NCBI RefSeq assembly: GCF_000340435.2
Contig: NZ_CP011883.2
Location: 2,154,687-2,218,686 of the forward strand
DNA length: 64,000 nt
Direction: 5' to 3'
From: Mycobacterium haemophilum DSM 44634
Lineage (GTDB): Bacteria; Actinomycetota; Actinomycetes; Mycobacteriales; Mycobacteriaceae
Part shown: positions 16,897 to 25,985 of the stretch, one piece after another
How the letters are laid out: each line of letters starts with the position of its first letter
Numbering within the stretch: position 1 is the stretch's first letter
The notes under the pieces: generated by a model
What the model was told of the DNA's origin: nothing
The model's input: only the letters and a program-made list of their open reading frames with translations
The model's database searches: none
Position numbers and translations under genes: made by a program

Positions 16897-17133
16897 GCAA
16901 ACGGAATTCGATCCCGGTCTTTGGAGGGATACTCGAACTCAGCGCTTGGAGTGGGAGTTATTGCGCGACAATCACTTCGGTACCTGCGAGGAAGCGCGTC
17001 ACGGGATCGCCGTTTGGGTTGACAGTTACACTCCAACCACGGGTCCGCACACCGCCAAGTGTCAACAGGTCTGTGTTGTTTGAACCGAATCTCGCGCGCT
17101 TACGTATCCAACAGAGTGAGGAGCCGAAGCGCG

Positions 17134-18369
17134 GTGTCCCAGGTGCTGTCGGTAGCTCCAGCGCTTCCGGCGCGGACGCTTCGGGTGCTTGTGGTGGGCG
17201 CCGGGGTGAGCGGCATTTCGGTTGCTCGCGGACTGCTGCGGGACGGACATGATGTCACCGTCTTCGACCAACGGTCGGACGTGCAGGCCGGCGGCGGCGC
17301 CGTGACCATTTGGTCCAATGGCGAGACGGTGCTGCGGCAGCTAGGGGTCGATATGGATCGGGCTGGTCAACTGCTGTCTAGCGTGCAGGTGATGACATCG
17401 AAGGGTCGCCGGCTGGTCACCTTGGACGTGACCGCGGTGGTGAACCGGCTGGGTGCACCTGTTCGGATGGTTCCACGTCGGGTCCTGCTGGAAAGGCTGC
17501 TGGACGGCTTTCCGACCTATCGCATCCGATGTAACTCCCGGGCGGTTGGTGTCGTGACCACCCGCAACGGCGTGCGGGTCGAATTCGAAGACGGCAGCTT
17601 CGCCGAAGGAGATCTATTAATCGGTGCCGATGGCCTGCATTCGGTGATCCGAGATGTCGTCGGAGCGCATGACGCGAAGCCGACCGGGTGGTGCAGCTGG
17701 CAGGGGCTGATCACGCTACCAGGCCTTACCCACAACCAGGACGCAATGATCATCATCGGCGAACACGGAAATACCGGGCTGTGGCCAGCCGGCGGCTCCG
17801 AGCTGCAGTGGTGGTTCGATTTGCCGTGGTCCCACAACTTCGTCAGACCACAACGTCCGATCGAGGTAATTCGGTCTAACTTCACCGGATGGTCCGACTC
17901 GGTCGATCGGGTCCTTGCGAAGTTGACCGACGATGATCTGGCCCGCTCCCCGTACCCGCACTTTCGGCATCCGATTCCCCGGATGGGCCAGCAAGCGGTG
18001 ACATTGCTGGGCGACGCTGCGCATACGATGCCGCCCACCCTCGCACAAGGAACCAATCAAGCGCTGCTTGACACAATGGTGTTGTGCAAGGCACTTTCGG
18101 ATCTCCAAAAGCGAACCAACGGTAACTTCGGCGATCTCTCGAGCGCGCTGCGCTGGTATGAGAAGACCAGGCGGCGTAAGGTCCAGGCGGTGTCCCGAGT
18201 GGCTTCGCTACAGGTGTGTCACGGTGAGGCTGTGCTGTGGCCGGCAACGTTTGTCTCGGACCGGTTCCAGACCTGGGCGCTGATGACGTTTCTGCGTTGG
18301 ACAAGTCATCGCCGGATGTCGGCGGAGATCAGCCGGACCATCGCGGCAACAGTGCCGGCCCCGTCTTGA
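17134..18369 (+). CDS. FAD-binding monooxygenase
   Basis: 411 residues. The FAD Rossmann motif is LRVLVVGAGVSGISVARGLL near residues 16-35. DG motif LLIGADGLHSVIRDVVG lies near 180, and GD motif VTLLGDAAHTMPPTLAQGTN lies near 291-310, placing it in the group A aromatic hydroxylases. GTG at 17134 is chosen because GGAG lies about 10 bases upstream and the Rossmann fold begins shortly after; an earlier in-frame start at 17059 would add 25 unlikely residues. It is followed without a gap by a DUF4389 protein and a methyltransferase, forming a probable three-gene unit downstream of mmpL. Confidence 0.82.
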   Translation: MSQVLSVAPALPARTLRVLVVGAGVSGISVARGLLRDGHDVTVFDQRSDVQAGGGAVTIWSNGETVLRQLGVDMDRAGQLLSSVQVMTSKGRRLVTLDVTAVVNRLGAPVRMVPRRVLLERLLDGFPTYRIRCNSRAVGVVTTRNGVRVEFEDGSFAEGDLLIGADGLHSVIRDVVGAHDAKPTGWCSWQGLITLPGLTHNQDAMIIIGEHGNTGLWPAGGSELQWWFDLPWSHNFVRPQRPIEVIRSNFTGWSDSVDRVLAKLTDDDLARSPYPHFRHPIPRMGQQAVTLLGDAAHTMPPTLAQGTNQALLDTMVLCKALSDLQKRTNGNFGDLSSALRWYEKTRRRKVQAVSRVASLQVCHGEAVLWPATFVSDRFQTWALMTFLRWTSHRRMSAEISRTIAATVPAPS

Positions 18370-18371
18370 GC

Positions 18372-18974
18372 ATGGCGATGAACGGCCCGCGTGACACCGT
18401 ACGCGTACGAGGCGGTATCGACGCGCCCTCGCGTTGGCTTTGGTTGGTCAAGTGGTGCGTGTTGGCCGTGCCGCACTACCCCATATTGATACTTCTGTAC
18501 CTGGTGTATCCGCTGCTGACGATCGTTGCCGGTGTCGCGATCCTGTTCACCGGACGGTATCCGCGTCCCCTCTTTGACTTCAATGTCGGGGTGCTGCGCT
18601 GGTCGTGGCGAGTTATGAACTACCGGTTTCCGATGAACAGCACTGACAAGTACCCGCCTTTCACGCTGGCTTCTCGGCCCGATTATCCAGGTGATCTCGA
18701 AGTCGACTATCCAGAGCAGCTCACGAATTGGGCGGTACTGGTGAAGTGGTGGCTGCTGGCGCTGCCTCAAATTCTTCTGTGCTGGGCGATGGAGCCCCTG
18801 CTGCAGGTGTTGTGCGTCGTGGCGGCGGTGTCGTTACTAGTCACCGGCATGATCCCGCAAGGAATGTTTGAGCTCCTCATGGGGATCGTTCGATGGCGTT
18901 ATCGTGTAGCCGTGTACGTCTCCTTGATGAGCGACGACTATCCGCCGTTCCGACTGGACCTAGGAAGCCAATAA
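18372..18974 (+). CDS. DUF4389 membrane protein
   Basis: A 200-residue membrane protein with two similar halves. Each half has an aromatic amphipathic start (PSRWLWLVKWCVLAVPHYPI; LTNWAVLVKWWLLALPQI), two hydrophobic helices, and a closing motif RW-x-W/Y-RV-x-x-Y followed by DxYPPF. This tandem pattern is the DUF4389 signature. The function of the family is not known. The ATG at 18372 is two bases past the stop of the monooxygenase, so translation is probably coupled; an ATG at 18378 is also possible. Confidence 0.8.
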   Translation: MAMNGPRDTVRVRGGIDAPSRWLWLVKWCVLAVPHYPILILLYLVYPLLTIVAGVAILFTGRYPRPLFDFNVGVLRWSWRVMNYRFPMNSTDKYPPFTLASRPDYPGDLEVDYPEQLTNWAVLVKWWLLALPQILLCWAMEPLLQVLCVVAAVSLLVTGMIPQGMFELLMGIVRWRYRVAVYVSLMSDDYPPFRLDLGSQ

Positions 18975-19612
18975 CGCGCGCTAATCCATTGTTTCCGTAC
19001 GCGTATCGACTCGGTATGCCGATTTTCGAACGACTGTTCTATAACCGGTATCGTCGAGAGGCGATGACCAATGCCATCGGCCGGCTGCTGATGGTGGGTC
19101 TCGGCCCTGGAACCGATTTGATGTTTCTTCCGCCCGCGGTGACGTCGGTGGCCGCAGTGGAGCCGGTGGCCGCGTTCCGACGCATGGCTTCCGCTCGGGC
19201 TCGCAGCCGCGGGATTGCGGTCGACATCGTTGATGGGACTGGGGAGTCGATTCCGTTCCCGGACAGCAGTTTTGACTCCGTGCATATCGGGCTGGTGTTG
19301 TGCTCGGTCCAGGATGTGGCCGCTACCCTCCGCGAGATCCGGCGTGTGCTGGTGCCCGGAGGGAGGTTGGTCGTCCTTGAGCATGTCCGCGGGGAGGGCG
19401 CAGTGGGTCGGTTCCAGGACCTGATCGCAAAGCCTTGGTCATGGGTGGCTGCCGGTTGCGAACCGAATCGCCGAACCGTCGACTCCATTGCCGCAGCCGG
19501 ATTCGATACCGGAGGACTGCGCAGCATTCCCCGAACCCCAGTGCCGTTCCCGTGCAAACCCCATCTTCAAGGATTCGCCACTCTGGTCGGCAACGTCAAT
19601 CACGATGGTTGA
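18893..19612 (+). CDS. SAM-dependent methyltransferase (UbiE/class I type)
   Basis: Up to 239 residues. The class I fold shows motif I as GRLLMVGLGPGTDLMFLP, an acidic residue after motif II (AAVEPVAAF), IPFPDSSFDSVHIGLVLCSV as motif IV, and IRRVLVPGGRLVVLEHV as the post-IV strand, all typical of UbiE-like small-molecule or lipid methyltransferases. The start is unclear. ATG at 18893 overlaps the DUF4389 gene by 82 bases, while ATG at 19016 would trim an N-terminal helix that relatives usually have; TTG at 18995 lies between. It likely acts with the adjacent monooxygenase on one product. Confidence 0.75.
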   Translation: MALSCSRVRLLDERRLSAVPTGPRKPITRANPLFPYAYRLGMPIFERLFYNRYRREAMTNAIGRLLMVGLGPGTDLMFLPPAVTSVAAVEPVAAFRRMASARARSRGIAVDIVDGTGESIPFPDSSFDSVHIGLVLCSVQDVAATLREIRRVLVPGGRLVVLEHVRGEGAVGRFQDLIAKPWSWVAAGCEPNRRTVDSIAAAGFDTGGLRSIPRTPVPFPCKPHLQGFATLVGNVNHDG

Positions 19613-19780
19613 GATCGGCATCGAGTCGAGCCGTATCGAACCTTACTTGAACGCATCCAGTTTATCCAAACATTGACATATTTCTTCTGCCGAGATATAC
19701 GCTCAGCCAGTACGGTGATAAACGCGGCGGAATATGGCTGCGGCGGGGTTTCGAAAGCCAGTTACGAGGGGACTATGCTC

Positions 19781-20644
19781 ATGAATTTTTCAGTGTTGCC
19801 ACCGGAAATTAATTCGGCGCGGATGTATGTCGGTGCGGGATCCGGGCCATTGTTGCAGGCGGCAGCGGCCTGGGACGCGTTGGCTGGCGAGTTAGGCTCG
19901 GCGGCGGCCTCATTCGGGTCGGTGACCTCCGGGCTAGTGGGCGGGCCATGGCAAGGCCCGGCGTCAACGGCGATGGCGGCCGCGGCCGCCCCCTACGCGG
20001 GCTGGCTCAACGCGGCGGCCACCCAAGCCGCTGGCGCGGCCGCGCAGGCCAAAACGGTGGCCTCCGCGTTTGAGTCGGCGCTGGCGGCCACGGTCCATCC
20101 CGCGTTGATTGCGGCCAACCGCAATCAACTGGTGTCCCTAGTGGTTTCGAACCTGTTTGGGCAAAACGCCCCAGCGATCGCCGGTGCCGAGGCTCAGTAC
20201 GAGCAGATGTGGGCGCAGGATGTGGCCGCAATGGTTGGCTATCATTCCGGGGCCTCAGCGGCCGCCGGGCAGCTAGCGCCGTGGCAGCAATCGCTACACC
20301 ACTTGGCCGGCAAGCTGGCCGCAACACTGGGCCTTAGCCCCGTCACCAATCCCGTGGCCAGCGACCCAGATTTAATGAGTCAAACCACCAATTTTGGTCC
20401 GCTCACCAACACGTCGCTTGCCGATCCCGACGACAATAATTTCGTTGCGACTATTTTCACGACCCCACTCTTTACTGATACATTGACTTCGGGGTTTGAA
20501 CCCACACTAGGGCTGGGGGCGCCCGGGCAGACAATCAACACATTCCAAAGTCCGGTCCTTCCGTTCTTGAATAACACCATCGCCGTTCCCGTCACGGATC
20601 CGTTGGCCCCGTTATTTACTGCACTTCTTCCGCTGGGCTTCTGA
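19781..20644 (+). CDS. PPE family protein
   Basis: 287 residues. A PPE domain of about 180 residues starts MNFSVLPPEINSARMYVGAGSG and includes the WxG turn (VGGPWQGPAS) and the QMWAQDVAAM-type block that contacts PE partners and EspG. The C-terminal part (about 100 residues) is not of the SVP or PPW type, so it belongs to a minor PPE subgroup. ATG at 19781 is preferred for spacing from GAGGGG; ATG at 19775 is the alternative. No PE gene is adjacent, so it would need a PE partner encoded elsewhere. Export through a type VII system, probably ESX-5, is inferred from the family. Confidence 0.82.
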   Translation: MNFSVLPPEINSARMYVGAGSGPLLQAAAAWDALAGELGSAAASFGSVTSGLVGGPWQGPASTAMAAAAAPYAGWLNAAATQAAGAAAQAKTVASAFESALAATVHPALIAANRNQLVSLVVSNLFGQNAPAIAGAEAQYEQMWAQDVAAMVGYHSGASAAAGQLAPWQQSLHHLAGKLAATLGLSPVTNPVASDPDLMSQTTNFGPLTNTSLADPDDNNFVATIFTTPLFTDTLTSGFEPTLGLGAPGQTINTFQSPVLPFLNNTIAVPVTDPLAPLFTALLPLGF

Positions 20645-20668
20645 GGGCACCGTCCACGGGTGGGGAGC

Positions 20669-23188
20669 TCACTCGACGCCGACAGCCTGGATGATGTTCA
20701 GTCGCGCTGCACGTCGCGCGGGTGGCACCGAACCCAGCAGGCTGGTCGCCAGCGCCCCAATAGCGAACACGAGCGCCATCGAGCTGGGCTGGAAGTCGAC
20801 GTGGAAATTCATCATGTCGCCGCTGACGAGACTGAACAGCCACTGGTCCGCACACCCGAACACCAGCCCCAAAACGCCGCCGATGACACCGATGCCCGCC
20901 GCCTCGGCCAGCACCATCTGCAATGTGAACCGACGGCTGGATCCCATCGCCCGCAGCACGCCAATTTCACGGCGACGTTCAAGCACGGAGAGCGTCAACG
21001 TGTTCAGTAATGCCACGGCGGCCACGAACACGACGATGATCCATACGGCGTTGGCGATGAACATGCTCTGCTTCATCGGGGCCTCGAGGCCAGCCAACTT
21101 GGTGCGACCGTCGTAGACGTAGTTCGGGGCGGGCACCACGGCGCGGACGTCGGTCAATAAGTGATTCGGACTCGTACCAGGTGCTGCCGTGATCTGGAGT
21201 GTGGTCGCGACCGGGCGGTCAAACCACGCCCGCATCTGATCGAGGCTTATCCCGACGGTGTCGATGACCGTAGCGAAATAGGGCACCAGGGCCAGCACAG
21301 TTGTCTGCTGGGCTCCATGCGGTGTTTGCATGCGCAGCTGATCGCCGACTCCGACGTGCAGCGTGTTGCCCAGGTTTTTCGAGAGCACCACGCCCCGACC
21401 AGCGAGTACTTCGTTGCGTACCTGTTCGTCGAGTGCCCGGTAGAGCGCATCGGCGGTTCCGGCGGAAAACCCGTCGAGCATCACGCGCGTGCCACCGATC
21501 TCGGCGAACCCAAACGCGCCCTCGACGACGTGTGCGACGCCGGGCAGCACGGTCAGCATGTCTGAAAGACCTCGCGGCAGAGCGTTAGTCGGGTAGCTGT
21601 CGGGAGGATCTGCGCTCACCCACACGGCGGCATCGGCGACTGGCGCGAAGATGCCCCGTGCCGAGCGGATCATATCGGCGTTGGTACCGGTAATCGCGAC
21701 GGTCGTGACAACCGCGATCAGCACTGTCATCACCGTCGCCCACACTCGTCGCGGAGCTCGCTCGATGGTGGCTGCCGCAAGGGCGCCGGCAGCACCAAAT
21801 ACTCGGGCCGTTGCGGCGGTGGTTTTGACGATGGCCACAGTGAGCGCGAAGCCAACTGCGATCTCGGTGCCAAACACCGCCGACATCGCGACAAAGGCCA
21901 AGACGCCTCGTTGGTTGACGACCACCAGGATCGACGCTACGAACACAGCGATGGCTCCCACCCCACTCCCAATCCGGAGCCATCGCGGCACGCGGTCTGC
22001 GGCCGAAACCCCGACCGGCGCCAACGCCTCGATCGGTGACACCTTGTACACCTGCCGCACTGCCATCGCCGACGCCGCCACGCTGGTCAGTGCCGTGGCT
22101 ACGACCGCAACTGGTATCGCGTAGCCAGGCAGAAAGTACTCGACGCGGGCTTCCAGACCTTGGGTCATAGCGGCGGGAAGTCGGCCAATCGCACTGCGGC
22201 CCAGGCCTATTCCGATGCCTGACCCGATGGCCCCGCCGATCACTGCGAGGATTGCCGCCTCCGCCAGCATGTCGCGAACGATCGTGACGCGGCGGCCGCC
22301 GATCGCGCGCAGCATCGATATGACCGGCCGGCGCTGGGTGATCGCCATGGTCATGGTGGTGTAGACCAGGAACGCGCCGACCACCAGGGCAACCACCGCG
22401 CCCATCAGGGCCATGTAGTTCATCATCTTGACACCATCACCGGCCCGCGTTGCTCGCAGACTCGGATCCGCCACGATGGCTCGGCCGTTGACCGCGGTGG
22501 TGATCGCGGCGCGAACTTGAGCAAGATCAGCGCCAGGTTTGGTGGTGATCAGAATCGAGTCCAGCTGGCCCTGCCGCCCGGCAATGTGCTGCGCCAAGGC
22601 AAGTGGGGCAAGCACATAGTGTCCGCCATTGAGATCCGCGAGCCGCTTGCCGCTGAGTACCTCGGTGACCGTGACCGTCTGCGAGCCAAGCTGGAACGTC
22701 TCGCCGTTGGCGTGACCGACACCTGGCCCAACACGGACCCCGTTCGCGGGCCCGGATGGACTGGTTAGCTGCTGTGCTGCCGCCCCATCTTTCAAGGCAT
22801 CCTGCAACGCGCCACCCAACGCGGCAATGCTGGGATCTGCACCGAACAGCAGAACCGGCCCCGCCGCCATCGGCGCAGACATTCGGATCATCGGTGCCGC
22901 GGTTGCGACGCCGGGAACCGCGGCTACATCGGCCGTTATCGTGTCGGGAAATCCCGCGTCGGTGATACCAGACACCTCGAGCGCCGCGATGCCGGCGATC
23001 CCATCGGCGAGCCGATGGACCGAGCCAGCGATCGACCCAAAGATGCCGAATACCCCAACCAGATACATTGTGGATACTGCCATTACGGCGATCGATGCGA
23101 TCGTACGGCGACGATGCACGCCAAGTTCGCGCAAGCTCAACAACCGCAGACGGCTTGTCGCCGCCATTAGCGCTGAGCCCAGTCTCAC
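20669..23188 (-). CDS. ABC transporter permease with duplicated FtsX domains
   Basis: An 839-residue permease. An N-terminal helix (about 30-50) precedes a large extracytoplasmic domain, then an FtsX-type helix bundle (about 260-370), a central pair of helices, a second extracytoplasmic domain, and a second FtsX bundle near the C-terminus (about 720-830). The terminal block LERRREIGVLRAMGSSRRFTLQMVLAEA is a hallmark of FtsX/MacB-type permeases that couple to a LolD-like ATPase. The start (GTG 23188) overlaps the stop of the ATPase gene by four bases; ATG at 23167 is an alternative. Such systems extract or export lipoproteins, peptides or drugs rather than import solutes. Confidence 0.85.
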   Translation of the reverse strand: MRLGSALMAATSRLRLLSLRELGVHRRRTIASIAVMAVSTMYLVGVFGIFGSIAGSVHRLADGIAGIAALEVSGITDAGFPDTITADVAAVPGVATAAPMIRMSAPMAAGPVLLFGADPSIAALGGALQDALKDGAAAQQLTSPSGPANGVRVGPGVGHANGETFQLGSQTVTVTEVLSGKRLADLNGGHYVLAPLALAQHIAGRQGQLDSILITTKPGADLAQVRAAITTAVNGRAIVADPSLRATRAGDGVKMMNYMALMGAVVALVVGAFLVYTTMTMAITQRRPVISMLRAIGGRRVTIVRDMLAEAAILAVIGGAIGSGIGIGLGRSAIGRLPAAMTQGLEARVEYFLPGYAIPVAVVATALTSVAASAMAVRQVYKVSPIEALAPVGVSAADRVPRWLRIGSGVGAIAVFVASILVVVNQRGVLAFVAMSAVFGTEIAVGFALTVAIVKTTAATARVFGAAGALAAATIERAPRRVWATVMTVLIAVVTTVAITGTNADMIRSARGIFAPVADAAVWVSADPPDSYPTNALPRGLSDMLTVLPGVAHVVEGAFGFAEIGGTRVMLDGFSAGTADALYRALDEQVRNEVLAGRGVVLSKNLGNTLHVGVGDQLRMQTPHGAQQTTVLALVPYFATVIDTVGISLDQMRAWFDRPVATTLQITAAPGTSPNHLLTDVRAVVPAPNYVYDGRTKLAGLEAPMKQSMFIANAVWIIVVFVAAVALLNTLTLSVLERRREIGVLRAMGSSRRFTLQMVLAEAAGIGVIGGVLGLVFGCADQWLFSLVSGDMMNFHVDFQPSSMALVFAIGALATSLLGSVPPARRAARLNIIQAVGVE

Positions 23189-23925
23189 CAGCCGACCACC
23201 GACAGCTCGTCGGAACTGACCCGACCGTCCTGCATGGTGATCACCCGATCGGTGGCCGCCGCGGCCTCCGAGTTGTGGGTCACCATCACCACCAGCCGAC
23301 CGCTGCCAGCGTCGTGTGCCACCTCGGCAAGCAGTGTCAAGATCGAGGCACCCGTTGCGGAATCGAGGTTTCCGGTTGGCTCGTCGGCGAGGATCAGCGG
23401 TGGGTTCATCATCAATGCCCGCGCCACCGCGACCCGTTGCATTTGCCCGCCGGACAGTTCGGCCGGTCGGTGCTGGGCCCGGTTACCCAACCCGACCCGA
23501 TCCAGCAGCCGAATGGCATCTGGTTTGGCTTTGCCCAGTCGGACACCGTCGAGCAGCTTGGGGACTGCTACGTTCTCCCACGCCGACAGGGTCGGTAGCA
23601 GGTTAAAGAACTGGAAAATGAACCCGACGTGATGATGGCGGAACGCTGACCGCTGCTGGTCGCTCAGGCAGCCGATCTCGTCGTCGTTGAATCTGATCGA
23701 TCCGGAATCGGGGGAGTCCAATGCACCGAGCAGATGCAGCAATGTGCTCTTGCCGGCGCCCGACGGCCCGACGATCGAAACGAATCGCCCGCCCTCGAGC
23801 CGCAGGTTGATCGCGGTGAGTGCCCGCACCGGTTGGCCGCCGACGCGGTACTCACGCATCACGTCGCGGAGCTCGACGGTCAGGGCCCGCGCGGCCCCCC
23901 AGGAGATAGCGACTGGTGTGGTCAT
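23185..23925 (-). CDS. ABC transporter ATP-binding protein (LolD/MacB type)
   Basis: 246 residues from ATG 23925 (GGGAGG 4 bases upstream). Walker A is GPSGAGKSTLLHLLGALD, the signature is LSGGQMQRVAVARAL, Walker B is LILADEPTGNLDS, and the H-loop is VMVTHNSEAA. The EPTGNLD form is typical of the LolD/MacB/FtsE class that energises FtsX-type permeases, in agreement with the coupled downstream gene. It resembles M. tuberculosis Rv0073 in type. Confidence 0.9.
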   Translation of the reverse strand: MTTPVAISWGAARALTVELRDVMREYRVGGQPVRALTAINLRLEGGRFVSIVGPSGAGKSTLLHLLGALDSPDSGSIRFNDDEIGCLSDQQRSAFRHHHVGFIFQFFNLLPTLSAWENVAVPKLLDGVRLGKAKPDAIRLLDRVGLGNRAQHRPAELSGGQMQRVAVARALMMNPPLILADEPTGNLDSATGASILTLLAEVAHDAGSGRLVVMVTHNSEAAAATDRVITMQDGRVSSDELSVVGW

Positions 23926-24295
23926 GATCCTCCCGCGAGGGCGCATTACCGTGAGCGAGTGCCGTCACCCGCACGCGATCGGGCCCATTGCCACTTAGGA
24001 ACATGCGCAACGACACCGACATGAGATGAAACGAGCCCGGTCCCCGATCGGTTCGAAGGTCGGGCGGCACGACAAAGCAAGAGCAGGGATCATTTTTGGC
24101 CCAAATTGGCACCGCGGCCGAAAGTGCTTCGCGGCGAGCATGAGTCGCCGCGACTACGGTGGCGCCCATACGGACAACTCGAACTATCAACCCGGATGGC
24201 GCGGCACGCATGGGATGGCAGATGTCTGTGCCGCGACGATGCCGCTTAGCGGACCCTGTCGGATCGCGAGCGTAACAAACAGGCATCATTGACGC
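23926..24295. other. Divergent intergenic region
   Basis: No gene is supported in these 370 bases between the ABC ATPase (minus) and the cutinase-like gene (plus). Short frames present on both strands lack ribosome-binding sites and family features. Promoters of both genes should lie here. Confidence 0.4.
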
Positions 24296-25015
24296 GTGAG
24301 CGCAACCATTCTTATTCGGTCTAGCGGCGCTGTGGTAGCCATGATGTGTGCATTGCTGACCGCATCCGTCCCATCGGCATCTGCTGCCCCATCGGTAACT
24401 GCTGGGCCGTGCCCCGATATCGAGGTGGTGTTCGCCCGCGGTACCGGTGAGCCACCTGGCGTGGGTGGCATCGGACAGACATTCGTCGATTCGCTGCGCT
24501 CGAAAGTCGGCGGGAAATCGATGACTGTGTATGGGGTCAATTACCCGGCGTCCACTGATTTCCTAACCGCCATGTCCGGTATCGATGACGCGGGCTCCCA
24601 TGTTGAGCACATGGCTGCGGGTTGCCCCAACACCAAGATGGTGCTCGGCGGCTTCTCCCAAGGCGCGGCCGTGATGGGCTTTGTGACTTCGGCCGCCATA
24701 CCGGATGGAGCACCTTCGGATGCACCCAAACCGATGCCACCCGACATTGCAGATCACGTCGCCGCGGTCGTCCTCTTCGGCATGCCGTCCGAGGGGTTTA
24801 TGAACTCGATCGGTGCGCCGCCGATCGCGATCGGCCCGCTGTATGCGCCCAGAACCACGCAGTTATGCGCCTCGGGCGACCCAGTCTGCTCTGGAGGAGG
24901 GGACTGGGCCGCACACAACTCGTACGTCGACGACGGGATGGTCGAGCAGGCTGCAGATTTCGCGGCGAGTCGGCTCCAGGCAACTGAGTCGGAGGGGCGA
25001 CCACCAGGACGCTAG
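24296..25015 (+). CDS. Cutinase-like secreted serine hydrolase
   Basis: A 239-residue precursor with a Sec signal peptide (cleavage near SASA, residue about 30). The mature part shows the cutinase pattern: PCPDIEVVFARGTGEPPGVG (oxyanion region), nucleophile serine in GGFSQGAAV, catalytic Asp in CASGDPVC, and catalytic His in WAAHNSYV. Paired cysteines fit the two family disulfides. Mycobacterial cutinase-like proteins act as esterases or phospholipases on lipids rather than on plant cutin. The leaderless-looking GTG at 24296 is the only good start before the signal peptide. Confidence 0.88.
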   Translation: MSATILIRSSGAVVAMMCALLTASVPSASAAPSVTAGPCPDIEVVFARGTGEPPGVGGIGQTFVDSLRSKVGGKSMTVYGVNYPASTDFLTAMSGIDDAGSHVEHMAAGCPNTKMVLGGFSQGAAVMGFVTSAAIPDGAPSDAPKPMPPDIADHVAAVVLFGMPSEGFMNSIGAPPIAIGPLYAPRTTQLCASGDPVCSGGGDWAAHNSYVDDGMVEQAADFAASRLQATESEGRPPGR

Positions 25016-25049
25016 TTTTGGCGCGGTCCAGCCAGAACGGGTCGCGGTT

Positions 25050-25595
25050 GTGACCGAACATGATCGGCATCGCTGGGATGAACGCTATGCCGGCCGGGGC
25101 CCGGCGCGGGTCAGTGCGGTTGCACCGCCCGCTGTCTTGGCGGCGCACGTGGAGGTGTTCCCGACTGCGGGACGAGCCCTTGATCTCGCCTGCGGCCAGG
25201 GATGCGGCACCGTTTGGCTGGCCCGCCGCGGCTTGGATGTTTTGGGGTTGGATGTCTCTGCGGTGGCCATTAGTCAGGCGCGGGATCTGGCCCGGCGCAC
25301 CGGCGTCAGCGATCGTTGCCGGTTTGACGTCTTCGACCTCGACGCGGGCCTGCCGACCGGGCCACCGGTCGACCTCATTCTCTGTCACAAGTTCCGCGAC
25401 CGCGGCCTCGACCAGGCGATCATCGAGCGTCTGGCGCCGGGCGGGCTGCTGGCAATCGCCGCGCTGAGCGACGTCGACGCCGCCCGAGGTCGGTTTCGCA
25501 CGTCGCCCGGCGAACTCACCGCTGCGTTCGCCGAACTCAATCTGGTGGCCGCCGGCGAGGGCCAAGGTTGCGCATGGCTGCTAGCGCGAGCCTGA
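25050..25595 (+). CDS. SAM-dependent methyltransferase
   Basis: 181 residues. Near the N-terminus is the HRWDERYAGRGPA block seen in tellurite-resistance TehB-like and thiopurine-like methyltransferases. Motif I is ALDLACGQGCGTVWLARRG and motif II is VLGLDVSAVAISQARDLA; IERLAPGGLLAI follows. GTG at 25050 is chosen because family sequence begins right after it. It is convergent with the nitrile-hydratase operon, ending only a few bases from its last gene. The substrate is unknown. Confidence 0.78.
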   Translation: MTEHDRHRWDERYAGRGPARVSAVAPPAVLAAHVEVFPTAGRALDLACGQGCGTVWLARRGLDVLGLDVSAVAISQARDLARRTGVSDRCRFDVFDLDAGLPTGPPVDLILCHKFRDRGLDQAIIERLAPGGLLAIAALSDVDAARGRFRTSPGELTAAFAELNLVAAGEGQGCAWLLARA

Positions 25596-25598
25596 CAG

Positions 25599-25970
25599 TT
25601 AGGCTTCCAGCCTGGCCCGCACAGCCGCGAGCCGTTCGGCCAGCTCGGCCTCATCGATGACACCACGCACCACCAACGAGTGCGCCAGTGCAACCAGCCG
25701 GTTCTCCGGATAGGGCAGGCCAGAATAAACGGTTGCGGACAGCGCGTCCTCTTCGGTGCGTCGGTCGACAAAATTGAGTATCTGTGTACCGCACATACTT
25801 TGGTCGAGTGCGTCACAGATTCCGTCAAGGCTCGTTTTCCACGGCGGCGTCGGATTATCGACCCCATGCTTAGCCGCCATGCGGCTCCAGACTTGGTTGC
25901 GGGCAACAATTTTCGCCAGTGGCGCGATCGTAACGCCTGCGACTGAGTTCAGACTGTCCGAGGTGCTCAT
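25599..25970 (-). CDS. Nitrile hydratase accessory protein
   Basis: 123 residues resembling the N-terminal helical domain of nitrile hydratase beta subunits (ENRLVALAHSLVVRGVIDEAELAERLAAVRARLE, compare the matching block in the neighbouring beta subunit). In cobalt nitrile hydratase operons, a small beta-like protein in third position acts as the activator that swaps into the alpha subunit and helps insert cobalt. The order beta-alpha-accessory here fits that role. A cysteine pair (ICDALDQSMCG) is visible but unproven as metal-binding. An alternative is a third structural subunit, as in thiocyanate hydrolase. It follows the alpha gene by 15 bases. Confidence 0.72.
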   Translation of the reverse strand: MSTSDSLNSVAGVTIAPLAKIVARNQVWSRMAAKHGVDNPTPPWKTSLDGICDALDQSMCGTQILNFVDRRTEEDALSATVYSGLPYPENRLVALAHSLVVRGVIDEAELAERLAAVRARLEA

Positions 25971-25985
25971 TTGTGCCCTCGTAGC

